The translations under genes and the position numbers were made by a program. This document shows, piece by piece, positions 25,750 through 33,858 of a stretch of DNA of 64,000 nucleotides. The notes under the pieces were generated by a model. It saw nothing but the letters and a program-made list of their open reading frames with translations. It was not told the DNA's origin and ran no database searches. Position 1 is the stretch's first letter, and every line of letters begins with the position of its first letter. Source of the stretch: Acidobacteriaceae bacterium (lineage in GTDB: Bacteria; Acidobacteriota; Terriglobia; Bryobacterales; Bryobacteraceae); NCBI GenBank assembly GCA_019240475.1, contig JAFAYI010000023.1, positions 1-64,000 on the forward strand, written 5' to 3'.

Positions 25750-27728
25750 CGGCGGAGCAGAATCGCGTTGAGGCCGCCGAGGGCCGGAGCGATCATCCGC
25801 CAAGTCCGGCCATCTGGGTGCACCGCCTCACGAAGCATTACGGCGCGATCCGTGCGGTGCGCGGCATAGATCTTGAGGTGAAGAACGGCGAGATCTTCGG
25901 GCTGATTGGGCCCGATGGAGCCGGCAAGACAACTACGTTTCAGATTCTTGCCGGTGTCATGCAGGCAAGCGGAGGGCAGGCGGAAGTGTTCGGACGTCCG
26001 GCCGGCGAAACGCGCTCCGAGACCGGGTATCTGACGCAAGCCTTCAGCCTTTATCCGGACCTTACGGTTGCCGAGAACATCCGCTACATCGGGGACCTGC
26101 GCCGCGTCGATAGGAAAGACATAGAAAAGCGCAGCCATCGCTACTTACAGATGTTCGACATGGATCGGTTTCGCGGCCGGCTGGCGGGAAAATTAAGCGG
26201 AGGAATGAAGCAAAAGCTCGCGCTCGCCTGCGCGCTGGTTCCCGAGCCGCGGGTGTTGCTGCTGGACGAGCCGACAACGGGAGTCGATCCGGTTTCGCGC
26301 CGGGAGTTCTGGGATACGCTTGCGCATCTGGCCGCGGGAGGTTTGACCATTCTGATCGCGACTCCCTACCTGGATGAGGCCGAGCGCTGCCATCGGGTGG
26401 CATTAATGCACGAAGGCGCCATTCAACAGACCGGCACGCCAACGGAACTGCGCGCCAGCTTGGGCGCAACGCGCTTGGAGCTGCACGTGGAGAATTTGGC
26501 AGAAGCCGAGCGCGTCCTGGTCGAGTCGCGGACTTCGGAACAGATTTTAGATGTTCAGCGCTTTGGCGATCGTCTGGATGTCTTGGTTCACGATCCCGCG
26601 CGGGCGCGCGCCGACCTGGAAGAGGATCTCAAAGCGGCGAACGTGGAAGTGACCGATGTGCGCGAGGATGAGCCAACTCTCGAAAACGTGTTTGTCGCCA
26701 AACTGCGGAGTCTCGGGCTTACCATTCACGAACCCACGTTTCCAGGCCGCCACGGGGATCGCGAGGTCCGGGGCCTGGTGGCTATCGGCGCAAAAAATCT
26801 GACACGGACATTCGGGGATTTTACCGCCGTTAAGAACGTCAATCTCGATGTGAAATACGGCGAGATTTACGGGTTGCTCGGCGCGAATGGCGCCGGCAAA
26901 ACCACCACGATCAAGATGCTCTGCGGCCTGCTTGAGCCGTCACGGGGAGACGTGCAACTGGCCGGCGAAAGAGGCTCGCGCATGCGGTCCGGAAATGTGC
27001 GCCAAAGGGTCGGCTACATGTCGCAGAAGTTCTCGCTATACGATGACCTCTCGATAAAGGACAATCTGGACTTTTTTGCGGGCGTATACGGCGTTCCCGC
27101 GCGCGAGCGCGAGGAGAAAAGAAAATGGGTGCTGTCGTTCTCGGGGCTAGAGGGAAGGCAGGACCAGATAACGGGCAGCTTGCCGGGCGGATGGAAGCAA
27201 CGGGTGGCCTTCGGGGCAGCGATTATGCACGAGCCCGGAGTTCTTTTTCTAGACGAGCCCACGTCGGGAGTCGACCCGCTAGCCCGCCGCGCATTCTGGT
27301 CCATGATTAATCGACTTGCCGATGCGGGAACCGCGATTCTGGTGACCACGCATTATCTGGAAGAATCGGAGCAGTGCAACAGGCTGGGTTTAATGGTGGC
27401 CGGAGAACTCGTGGTCGAGGGCGCTCCTAGCGGGATCAAGAAAGAGCAGAAAGGCCGTATGCTCGAATTCGTGGTGGACCAGCCGCAGCGCGCGGCGGAT
27501 GTCCTCAAGAACGAGATGGAGCACTGGCGAGTGTCGCTGTTCGGAGACCGGCTTCACATCATCACGGAAGAGGATGCGATGGCGGGCGAGCAATCGGTGA
27601 AAGAAATATTATCGAGATACGGCATCCGAACCAATCAAGTCCAGGAAGGCCGCTTCTCGATGGAGGATGTTTTTATCGGAGTTGTGCAGCGGGCGCGGGA
27701 GCAAGGGAAAGTGGCGCTGGAAGAGTAA
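25725..27728 (+). CDS. Double ABC transporter ATP-binding protein (YbhF-like)
   Basis: A 667-residue protein with two nucleotide-binding domains (about residues 28-325 and 345-655). Domain 1 has Walker A GPDGAGKTT, signature LSGGMKQK and Walker B LLLDEPTTGVDP, but Pro replaces the switch histidine (IATPYLDEAE). Domain 2 has Walker A GANGAGKTT, Walker B LFLDEPTSGVDP and the switch histidine (TTHYLEESE), but its signature is LPGGW instead of LSGGQ. When the domains pair, one composite ATP site would be canonical and the other degenerate. It energises the two ABC-2 permeases encoded next. The start overlaps the adaptor gene by 25 bp. Confidence 0.95.
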   Translation: MAGTSPQVTAEQNRVEAAEGRSDHPPSPAIWVHRLTKHYGAIRAVRGIDLEVKNGEIFGLIGPDGAGKTTTFQILAGVMQASGGQAEVFGRPAGETRSETGYLTQAFSLYPDLTVAENIRYIGDLRRVDRKDIEKRSHRYLQMFDMDRFRGRLAGKLSGGMKQKLALACALVPEPRVLLLDEPTTGVDPVSRREFWDTLAHLAAGGLTILIATPYLDEAERCHRVALMHEGAIQQTGTPTELRASLGATRLELHVENLAEAERVLVESRTSEQILDVQRFGDRLDVLVHDPARARADLEEDLKAANVEVTDVREDEPTLENVFVAKLRSLGLTIHEPTFPGRHGDREVRGLVAIGAKNLTRTFGDFTAVKNVNLDVKYGEIYGLLGANGAGKTTTIKMLCGLLEPSRGDVQLAGERGSRMRSGNVRQRVGYMSQKFSLYDDLSIKDNLDFFAGVYGVPAREREEKRKWVLSFSGLEGRQDQITGSLPGGWKQRVAFGAAIMHEPGVLFLDEPTSGVDPLARRAFWSMINRLADAGTAILVTTHYLEESEQCNRLGLMVAGELVVEGAPSGIKKEQKGRMLEFVVDQPQRAADVLKNEMEHWRVSLFGDRLHIITEEDAMAGEQSVKEILSRYGIRTNQVQEGRFSMEDVFIGVVQRAREQGKVALEE

Positions 27729-27733
27729 ATCGT

Positions 27734-28840
27734 ATGCGACGGATCTTCGCCCAGGCTCGAAAAGAGTTGACGCAACTAGTGCGCGACTGGCGCACGCTGG
27801 GTCTCGCGCTGGTGCTGCCGCTGGTGCTGCTCATTCTTATGTCGACGGCCATATCTTTTACAGTGAGCAATCTGCCGATCGTGGTGCAGGATCTGGACGG
27901 CTCGCCGGCTTCTCGCGAATTGATCGACGCGTTTCGCGCTTCACTGACCTTCCATATAGTGGCGTGGCCGCCGGACAAGCAGCCGACCGAAGCCCTGCGC
28001 TCGAATGCGGCCGATGGGGCGTTAATCATACCGGAGCATTTTGGCCGCGACCGGGCGCGGGGCGCCGCATCCTCTGTGCAATTGCTGGTGGACGCTTCCG
28101 ATGCGAACACCGCGAAACTAATCTCCGGCTACGCGGGCGAAATCGTCCGCGCTTACGACGAACGCAACGTGGGTTCCTCGCAAGCGCAGCTCGTCAAAGC
28201 GGCTATCCGGCTCTGGTACAACCCCGGCCGGTCGTCGAAGAAATTTTTCGGACCGGGGGTGTTCGTACTCGGCCTCTCGATGTTCCCTCCCCTGCTTGCC
28301 GCGCTCGCCATGGCGAAAGAGACGGAGCAGAAAACAATTCTCCAAGTCTATGTCTCAAGCGTGTCGTCTCACGAGTTTCTGCTGGGCAAGATTCTTGCCT
28401 TCGCAGCGGTAGCGGGCGCGGAGTGCGTCCTGATGCTCATTCTGTTGTTCACATATTTCGGCCTGAGCTTTGCTGGGGACCCCACCCCGTTCCTCATCGC
28501 GACGGTGTTGTATGCCTTCTGCGTGGCGTCATTCGGGACCATGGTTGGAGCCGCTATTCCCAGCCAGGTAGCCGCCATTCAGATGGTCGCTCTAGGCGGC
28601 TTCTTGCTCGTGTTCCTGCTTTCTGGTCTGATGTTCCCGATCGAGAACATCCCGGCGGGGATTCGTTGGATCTCGAATTTTGTTTGGGGTAGATATTACA
28701 TCGAGATCGTGAGGGACGCGCTGCTAGAAGGAGCGGGTTGGAAGGTCACGTGGTTCAAGGTGGCCATTATCGGGGCCATTGGAGCGAGTTTTTACGCAAT
28801 CGCATGGCGCAGGATGAGGCGCATGCAACTCGCGGTGTAA
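27734..28840 (+). CDS. ABC-2 type transporter permease (YbhS/YbhR-like), first of two
   Basis: A 368-residue membrane protein with one N-terminal helix (LGLALVLPLVLLILMSTAIS), a ~150-residue extracytoplasmic domain and five C-terminal helices including FGTMVGAAIPSQVAAIQMVA and the usual FLLSGLMFPIENIPAGIRWI. It starts 5 bp after the ATPase gene and ends one base before the GTG of the second permease. The two permeases probably form a heterodimer. The substrate is unknown; related systems export drugs or lipids. Confidence 0.94.
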   Translation: MRRIFAQARKELTQLVRDWRTLGLALVLPLVLLILMSTAISFTVSNLPIVVQDLDGSPASRELIDAFRASLTFHIVAWPPDKQPTEALRSNAADGALIIPEHFGRDRARGAASSVQLLVDASDANTAKLISGYAGEIVRAYDERNVGSSQAQLVKAAIRLWYNPGRSSKKFFGPGVFVLGLSMFPPLLAALAMAKETEQKTILQVYVSSVSSHEFLLGKILAFAAVAGAECVLMLILLFTYFGLSFAGDPTPFLIATVLYAFCVASFGTMVGAAIPSQVAAIQMVALGGFLLVFLLSGLMFPIENIPAGIRWISNFVWGRYYIEIVRDALLEGAGWKVTWFKVAIIGAIGASFYAIAWRRMRRMQLAV

Positions 28841-28841
28841 C

Positions 28842-30002
28842 GTGCTTGGGAACTTGATCAATCGCCGGTTGCGTGCTCTGCTGCGCAAGGAGTTCGCTCA
28901 GATTCGCCGCGATAGAAGGCTGGCCACTTCCCTGGTCCTTCCACCCACGCTGCAACTGCTGCTTCTCGGCTCCGCATTGAGCACCAACGTTGCGAACCTT
29001 AAACTCGGCGCGGTGGACGATAGCCGAACGCCTGAAAGCCGCGAGTTGATCGCCGTGTTGAGCGAAAGCAAGAGCTTTCGGGTCGTCGGGTACTACGGGT
29101 CTGTCGATCAACTGGGTGACGCTATCAGCCGCGGCAAGGCGGACGCCGGCGTGGTGGTTCCCTACGATTTCGCAAGAAGCTTGCAGCGCGGGCGCCACAG
29201 CACGGTTCAGTTCCTGTTGAATGCGATGAACGCCAATACCGCGGCCATCGCTCAGGGTTATGCGGAAGGAGTGATTCAGTCTTACAACGCCGGGCTTCGG
29301 AGCCAAGGCTTGCACGCCAGTTTCGAAACAGTCGCCCCCCAAAATCCGAGCCGCCGCGGAATGGTCCAGCTTTACCCAGCGTTTCTTTATAACCCAGGAT
29401 TGAAGGATTCGTGGTTCATCGTCACGGGCGTGTTCGGGTTGCTGTTGATCCTGAACAGTTCGCTCGTGGCGGCGGCCGCGATGGTTCGAGAGCGCGAAGC
29501 CGGCACTATCGAGCAGCTCCTGATGTCCCCGGCCACTACCTCGGAGATCATCATTGCGAAAATCGCTCCGCTCTTCGTGCTGTTGTTCCTGATGGCGCTC
29601 TTGGCGTTGGCTGTCATGAAGCTGGCCTTTGGCGTACCGTTTCACGGCAATCTTCCGCTAGTTTTGAGCGGCGCCGCGCTCTGCATCTTGTCCGGAATCA
29701 GCCTTGGTACGGTCAATGCGACGTTTTCTAAGTCTGCGCAGCAGGCTCAACTGACGGTCTTCTTTATCAATCCTCCGCTGAATTCGACCGCCGGAGCGTT
29801 GAATCCCGTAGAAGCTATGCCCGCGTGGCTGCAGCCCTTCACCGTCCTGAATCCAATTCACCATTTCGCCACAATCGCGAGAGCGAGCCTGCTTAAAGAC
29901 AGCGGTTTTGCCCAACTGTGGCCAAATTTTCTTGGGCTGTTCGGCTTCACCCTCGTGTTGGTCTCCTTAAGCATCTGGCGTTTTCGAAAGCAGCTCAGTT
30001 AG
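28842..30002 (+). CDS. ABC-2 type transporter permease, second of two
   Basis: A 386-residue homologue of the preceding permease, starting with GTG one base after its stop. It begins RRLRALLRKEFAQIRRDRRL before the first membrane helix and has the same large extracytoplasmic domain and C-terminal helices (SSLVAAAAMVREREAGTIEQ, LSGAALCILSGISLGTVN). The segment NPVEAMPAWLQPFTVLNPIH matches the conserved pre-C-terminal motif of this family. Confidence 0.94.
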   Translation: MLGNLINRRLRALLRKEFAQIRRDRRLATSLVLPPTLQLLLLGSALSTNVANLKLGAVDDSRTPESRELIAVLSESKSFRVVGYYGSVDQLGDAISRGKADAGVVVPYDFARSLQRGRHSTVQFLLNAMNANTAAIAQGYAEGVIQSYNAGLRSQGLHASFETVAPQNPSRRGMVQLYPAFLYNPGLKDSWFIVTGVFGLLLILNSSLVAAAAMVREREAGTIEQLLMSPATTSEIIIAKIAPLFVLLFLMALLALAVMKLAFGVPFHGNLPLVLSGAALCILSGISLGTVNATFSKSAQQAQLTVFFINPPLNSTAGALNPVEAMPAWLQPFTVLNPIHHFATIARASLLKDSGFAQLWPNFLGLFGFTLVLVSLSIWRFRKQLS

Positions 30003-30022
30003 TAAGAGACGAAGCAAAGCAA

Positions 30023-31585
30023 ATGAAAATTCTTAACAGACATGCCATGTTCATCGGCCGGTGTGCATGCTTTTGCGCGGCGACCACATGCGGTTGGGCG
30101 CAATTGGGACTGCCGAGCGGCAGCGAAACTCCGGGCCCGGCGCGCGCGACTCAATTGCCGCTTTCGGGCCGGACCGGGCAAAGCGGGTCGGTAACCGCCG
30201 TCGAATCTCCGATACCGGGCGCGACAACTAGCGTGAATACCATAAATCCCAGCGTAGAAGTGCAGGGTCCATTTAGCGGAAGCAGCAGCGGCAGATTGTC
30301 TTTCTCAGGAAAGCTTTCGCTCCACGATGCAGTCGAACGCGCTCTGCGATACAACCTGGGCGCCATCGGCCTCGCCGAAGCGGCGCAGCAGGCCAATGGG
30401 GAAACTCGGGTTGCCCGTAGCGCCTTGCTTCCAAACTTGAACGGAAGTTTGTCGGAGACGCTCGAACAGTTAGATCTTCAGGCCGTGGGTTTTCGTTTTA
30501 AACTGCCCGTTCCCGGCTTCTCTATACCGGCCGTCGTCGGCCCGTTCAACTATTTCGATTTGCGAGCAAGCCTCTCGCAAAGCGTGGTGGATAGAACGGC
30601 GTGGAATAACTATCGCTCCGCCTCGGAAAGCCTTCGCGCGAGCCGGCTATCTGTAAAAGACGCTCGCGACGTAGTGATTCTGGCAGCTGGAGGCGCCTAT
30701 CTGCAGGTGATCTCGGCCGCCGCCCGGGTTGCATCGGCCCGCACGCAACTGGAAACCGCGAATGCGCTCTTTGAACAGACATCGCGGCAGCGCGCTGTGG
30801 GGCTTGTTGCCCAAATCGACGTGAACCGCAGCCGGGTGCAGTTCCTGACCCAGCGCCAACGAGTTACTTCACTTGAAAACGATTTAGCGAAACAGAAGAT
30901 AAACCTGGCGCGAATTACTGGATTGCCGCCGAACGATCGATTCGAAATCGCAGACGACGTCCCTTTCGCACCAGCTCCCGATCTCAACCTGGAAGAAGCT
31001 CTGCGGGAGGCGTTCGCCCAGCGTTGGGATCTGAAAGCCGCGGAGGCTCAGGTGCGAGCAGCAGAGCGGACGCGAGCCGCGGCGCGAGCCGAACGTCTTC
31101 CGTCGGTTTCGCTCAGTGCCGATTACGGCGCGATCGGGCCGACGCCGGATCGTGCGCGCGCGACATTCACGGTGGTGGGAAGCCTGAAGGCGCCCATTTG
31201 GCAAGGAGGCCGGATTGAGGGCGACGTCGAACAGGCAAATGCAGCTCTGAAGCAACGGCAGGCCGAGCTCGAAGACCTTCGCGCCAAGGTCGAAGCCGAT
31301 GTGCGAAACGCGTACCTCGATCTTGCCGCGGCTGGAAGCCAGGTAGAGGTCGCCCGAGAGAACCTGGGTGTTACTCAGGAGAATCTAAAACTAACTCGCC
31401 AGCGCTTCGAAGCCGGAGTAAGCGACAACGTCGATGTTGTGCAATCGCAGGAAGCGGTGGCGGGGGCGGAACTGGATTACATTAATGGTGTATTTGCTCA
31501 CAACGTAGCCAAACTGAGTCTGGCGCGCGCCATAGGGCAGGCCAGTGATAAATTGCCTCAATTTCTCGCTGTGAAGTCCCGGTAG
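30023..31585 (+). CDS. TolC-family outer-membrane efflux protein
   Basis: A 520-residue channel protein with two OEP repeats (LSLHDAVERALRYNLGAIGL and LNLEEALREAFAQRWDLKAA) and long coiled-coil helices. I start at ATG 30023, after AAGAGACGAAG, because it gives a clean signal peptide (RCACFCAATTCGWAQ); the frame is open back to 29918 inside the permease gene. Between signal and first repeat is a ~70-residue Ser/Gly/Pro-rich linker. It completes the adaptor-ATPase-permease system. It is convergent with the GNAT-like gene (14 bp between stops). Confidence 0.92.
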   Translation: MKILNRHAMFIGRCACFCAATTCGWAQLGLPSGSETPGPARATQLPLSGRTGQSGSVTAVESPIPGATTSVNTINPSVEVQGPFSGSSSGRLSFSGKLSLHDAVERALRYNLGAIGLAEAAQQANGETRVARSALLPNLNGSLSETLEQLDLQAVGFRFKLPVPGFSIPAVVGPFNYFDLRASLSQSVVDRTAWNNYRSASESLRASRLSVKDARDVVILAAGGAYLQVISAAARVASARTQLETANALFEQTSRQRAVGLVAQIDVNRSRVQFLTQRQRVTSLENDLAKQKINLARITGLPPNDRFEIADDVPFAPAPDLNLEEALREAFAQRWDLKAAEAQVRAAERTRAAARAERLPSVSLSADYGAIGPTPDRARATFTVVGSLKAPIWQGGRIEGDVEQANAALKQRQAELEDLRAKVEADVRNAYLDLAAAGSQVEVARENLGVTQENLKLTRQRFEAGVSDNVDVVQSQEAVAGAELDYINGVFAHNVAKLSLARAIGQASDKLPQFLAVKSR

Positions 31586-31599
31586 AATTCTTTGCCGGT

Positions 31600-32589
31600 T
31601 TACTTCAGCAATTCAGGAGCTTCCGGGAAATCCACCCGCTCCGAGCGTTTCCATCCATTTCGGGCAAGTTTTTTTAACTTATATTTAATTTGTAGAGCGT
31701 CCAGTATCCTGGTCGTACATTGCCATAACATCGTAGTTGCCCAATGCGCTAAAACTAACGCGACGTTTCTGGGGGTACGCCGGAAATAATACATGTCGGC
31801 ACAGGGCGCGCTGCCGGTCGCAAAGAACGCTTTATAATCTGCGTCGCCCGTGCCTAGATCTAACATCTTGAATCTTTGTTCCTCGAAAAGGCGCTCAAGA
31901 ATAGAGCCTATCAGCGCATTACCGGGCGAAAATTGGCTCAAGGATGGATCGTAGCCGCATAACTCGCCCGTCAACCAATCTCCGTTTACGTAACAAAGCG
32001 TGAATGCCGCTGGTTGATCCTCATGGAAGAGCACATATCCGCGGATGCAGTCTTGCTCGGCCATTCGAATGAGTGCCGCAACGGACTCCCGATCCTCTGG
32101 AAGACCGTGGCCGATTCGTTTTTGAAACGACAGGCGTGAAACGATAATCGCAGACTCATAGAACTCTTTCATCTCCGCCGGCGAGCGGTATTCGCGAAAG
32201 CATGCCCCGCCCCGCCCGGCGAACTTGCGCATCTTGCGTCGCAGTTCGCCCCGTCTCTTGCGGCTTAGCCGCTGAAGGTAACATTCGAACGTGCCATTCA
32301 AATCGACGTAATAGCGGCGATATTGAGCGGTGACATAACGAACTACCTTTGGGCCTAATTCGAGCCAAGGCAGGGCCTGTTGCACGGGGTGTGAAACGAT
32401 CCACACCGGTTCTCGCTTTCCGCCTGGAAGCGATGCGAGATCGCGCGCGCTCGGTGGATGGGGCGGCAGTGCCGTGAAGTGAGCGGCAACCGATTGCACA
32501 CGCATAAGGACCGTGAAGAACCGCCAGTAGCCGAAGGAGAACTCGAAGTTCTTTATTGTCGAAGATACAGTAGTTTCGTAAGTTTCCAT
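31600..32589 (-). CDS. GNAT-fold acyltransferase of the BioF2/CelD type, surface-glycan related
   Basis: A 329-residue protein. The centre resembles the GNAT_acetyltransf_6 (BioF2-like) domain common in exopolysaccharide loci: LSRKRRGELRRKMRKFAG is the usual basic helix, followed by VLFHEDQPAAFTLCYVNGDW and DLGTGDADYKAFFATG. Such proteins are thought to transfer acyl or aminoacyl groups. A role in modifying the surface material encoded nearby is inference. It stands alone on the minus strand, divergent from the exported-protein genes. Confidence 0.75.
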   Translation of the reverse strand: METYETTVSSTIKNFEFSFGYWRFFTVLMRVQSVAAHFTALPPHPPSARDLASLPGGKREPVWIVSHPVQQALPWLELGPKVVRYVTAQYRRYYVDLNGTFECYLQRLSRKRRGELRRKMRKFAGRGGACFREYRSPAEMKEFYESAIIVSRLSFQKRIGHGLPEDRESVAALIRMAEQDCIRGYVLFHEDQPAAFTLCYVNGDWLTGELCGYDPSLSQFSPGNALIGSILERLFEEQRFKMLDLGTGDADYKAFFATGSAPCADMYYFRRTPRNVALVLAHWATTMLWQCTTRILDALQIKYKLKKLARNGWKRSERVDFPEAPELLK

Positions 32590-33015
32590 CCCACAAGACC
32601 AGTTTCGATCGATGTTGACGTACTTCTTAGCCGACTCAGGACTCTCATCACCATACCAGCATTGTGATGTTCACCTGAACCGGAGGTAATCGATGCAGAC
32701 TGAGGATTTACCTTTGTTTCAAGGCTCGTCACTATTACTGCAACCAGCACTATCCAATTGGCGGAGTAGGGCAGCACACTTCAAAGCGGCGATTTTCAGG
32801 TACCGGTACCTCAGAAACCAGGACCAAGTGAAGCAATTTGCGCAGAGGTATATCCTATACACACACTCGGGCTACATTTATCAATCCGTGTTCGAGTGGA
32901 AACTGGACCAGCCGCAAGTTTTCAGTACGCGGTCGAACAGAGCTTCTGTCCTCCGACGCTATTCTTTTCGCAAGTGTCGGCCAGGATGCCGAGAAAAAGG
33001 ACTAAAGGACACCTT
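32590..33015. other. Divergent intergenic stretch before the exported-protein genes
   Basis: 426 bp between the start of the GNAT-like gene (minus strand) and the start of the glycine-rich gene. It must hold promoters for both directions. Apart from the possible small ORF at 32693-33022 I see no RNA gene, repeat or clear operator. Confidence 0.5.
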
Positions 33016-33022
33016 ATGCTGA
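32693..33022 (+). CDS. Possible small gene (109 residues) coupled to the glycine-rich protein
   Basis: Starts at ATG 32693 with a strong ribosome-binding site (GGAGGT at 32682-32687, spacing 5). It ends with TGA at 33020-33022, overlapping the ATG of the next gene by 7 bases. The product is basic and aromatic-rich (YRYLRNQDQVKQFAQRYILY), without signal peptide or known domain. The ribosome-binding site and overlap argue for translation, but the composition is not typical of a folded family, so it could be a leader-type ORF or chance. Confidence 0.38.
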   Translation: MQTEDLPLFQGSSLLLQPALSNWRSRAAHFKAAIFRYRYLRNQDQVKQFAQRYILYTHSGYIYQSVFEWKLDQPQVFSTRSNRASVLRRYSFRKCRPGCREKGLKDTLC

Positions 33023-33858
33023 GACCAAAAGCTGTAATCGCGTGTGCACTCTTTTGCTTCTCGATGCGGGCGCAAGCCCAAACAACATTCCTCACGCCGC
33101 CTTGGCTGAAGTGGTTAGGCAATGGCGCCAACCCCTACTCATGCACGTCGGGCACGTGTAATTTGACGGACGAACTATGGTTTTCCTCGTTCAATGTGTC
33201 ATTGGGCGCCACGGTCGTGAATGCGGGTGGGAACGGCCCCTTGATCATTCGATCAACCGGCGCCTGCACCATTGCAGGATCGGTGATGGGCGGCCCAAGC
33301 GGTGGTGCTGAAGGCATCACCGGACAAGGCGACTTCGGAGGAGGAGGTGGTGGCGGCGGTGGCGGCACTGCAGCGGGAATCGCCGGCAAGACGACCGAGG
33401 TCATCCCGGGCATACCGATTGTGAACGGCGGCTTCGGTGGATCGGCGAGCGGGGGCGCAGGCGGCACCGCTCTTTCCACTGCGGCCGGACAGTATCGGAT
33501 GTTCATGAGCAATCCCGGTTCGTGGCCGGGCGGCGGCGCCCCAGGCGGCCAAGGCGGCTCCGGTGGCGCGCAAGGGGGCGAGGGGGGAACGCCGGTGATT
33601 TTCGTGTGTAATTCGATCAATTTCACGGGGACGATCAACGTAAGCGGCGGTAATGGTTCAAATTCCACCGCCAACGGAACAGGGGCGGGCGGCGGAGGCG
33701 GAGGCGGTTACGTGGTTCTGGCTGCCGTGACTTTCACTGCGAATAGCGGAAGCATCAACACCTCCGGCGGAGTCGGCGGCTCCTGCGCGGGACACACCAC
33801 ATGCGGTGCGGGAGGCAACGGCGGGAACGGCTGGACCATGTCGATGACGATTCAGTGA
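33016..33858 (+). CDS. Exported glycine-rich protein
   Basis: A 280-residue protein; ATG 33016 is preceded by AAAGGA and opens a signal peptide (KAVIACALFCFSMRAQAQ). The mature part is dominated by glycine runs (GGGGGGGGGG near residue 110, GAGGGGGGG near residue 225) separated by short beta-prone stretches such as VIFVCNSINFTGTINVSGGN and YVVLAAVTFTANSGSINTSG. It contains six to seven cysteines. It looks like a structural surface or matrix protein. Its TGA overlaps the GTG start of the following beta-helix gene (GTGA). Confidence 0.82.
   Translation: MLRPKAVIACALFCFSMRAQAQTTFLTPPWLKWLGNGANPYSCTSGTCNLTDELWFSSFNVSLGATVVNAGGNGPLIIRSTGACTIAGSVMGGPSGGAEGITGQGDFGGGGGGGGGGTAAGIAGKTTEVIPGIPIVNGGFGGSASGGAGGTALSTAAGQYRMFMSNPGSWPGGGAPGGQGGSGGAQGGEGGTPVIFVCNSINFTGTINVSGGNGSNSTANGTGAGGGGGGGYVVLAAVTFTANSGSINTSGGVGGSCAGHTTCGAGGNGGNGWTMSMTIQ

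Noticed and set aside
25122..26138. 338-codon minus-strand ORF opposite the HlyD-like and ATPase genes
   Set aside because: Fully antisense to two genes with clear domains; its translation shows no domain and reflects the GC-rich codon bias.
28767..29645. 292-codon minus-strand ORF opposite the second ABC-2 permease
   Set aside because: Antisense shadow of a clear permease; low-complexity translation without start signals.
33135..33674. Proline-rich minus-strand ORF (179 codons)
   Set aside because: It is the antisense of the glycine-rich repeats (Gly codons read as Pro on the other strand).
33300..33840. GGN-repeat DNA as a possible repeat array
   Set aside because: The pattern follows glycine codons in one frame of an exported protein; there is no constant unit or spacer as in a CRISPR or satellite.
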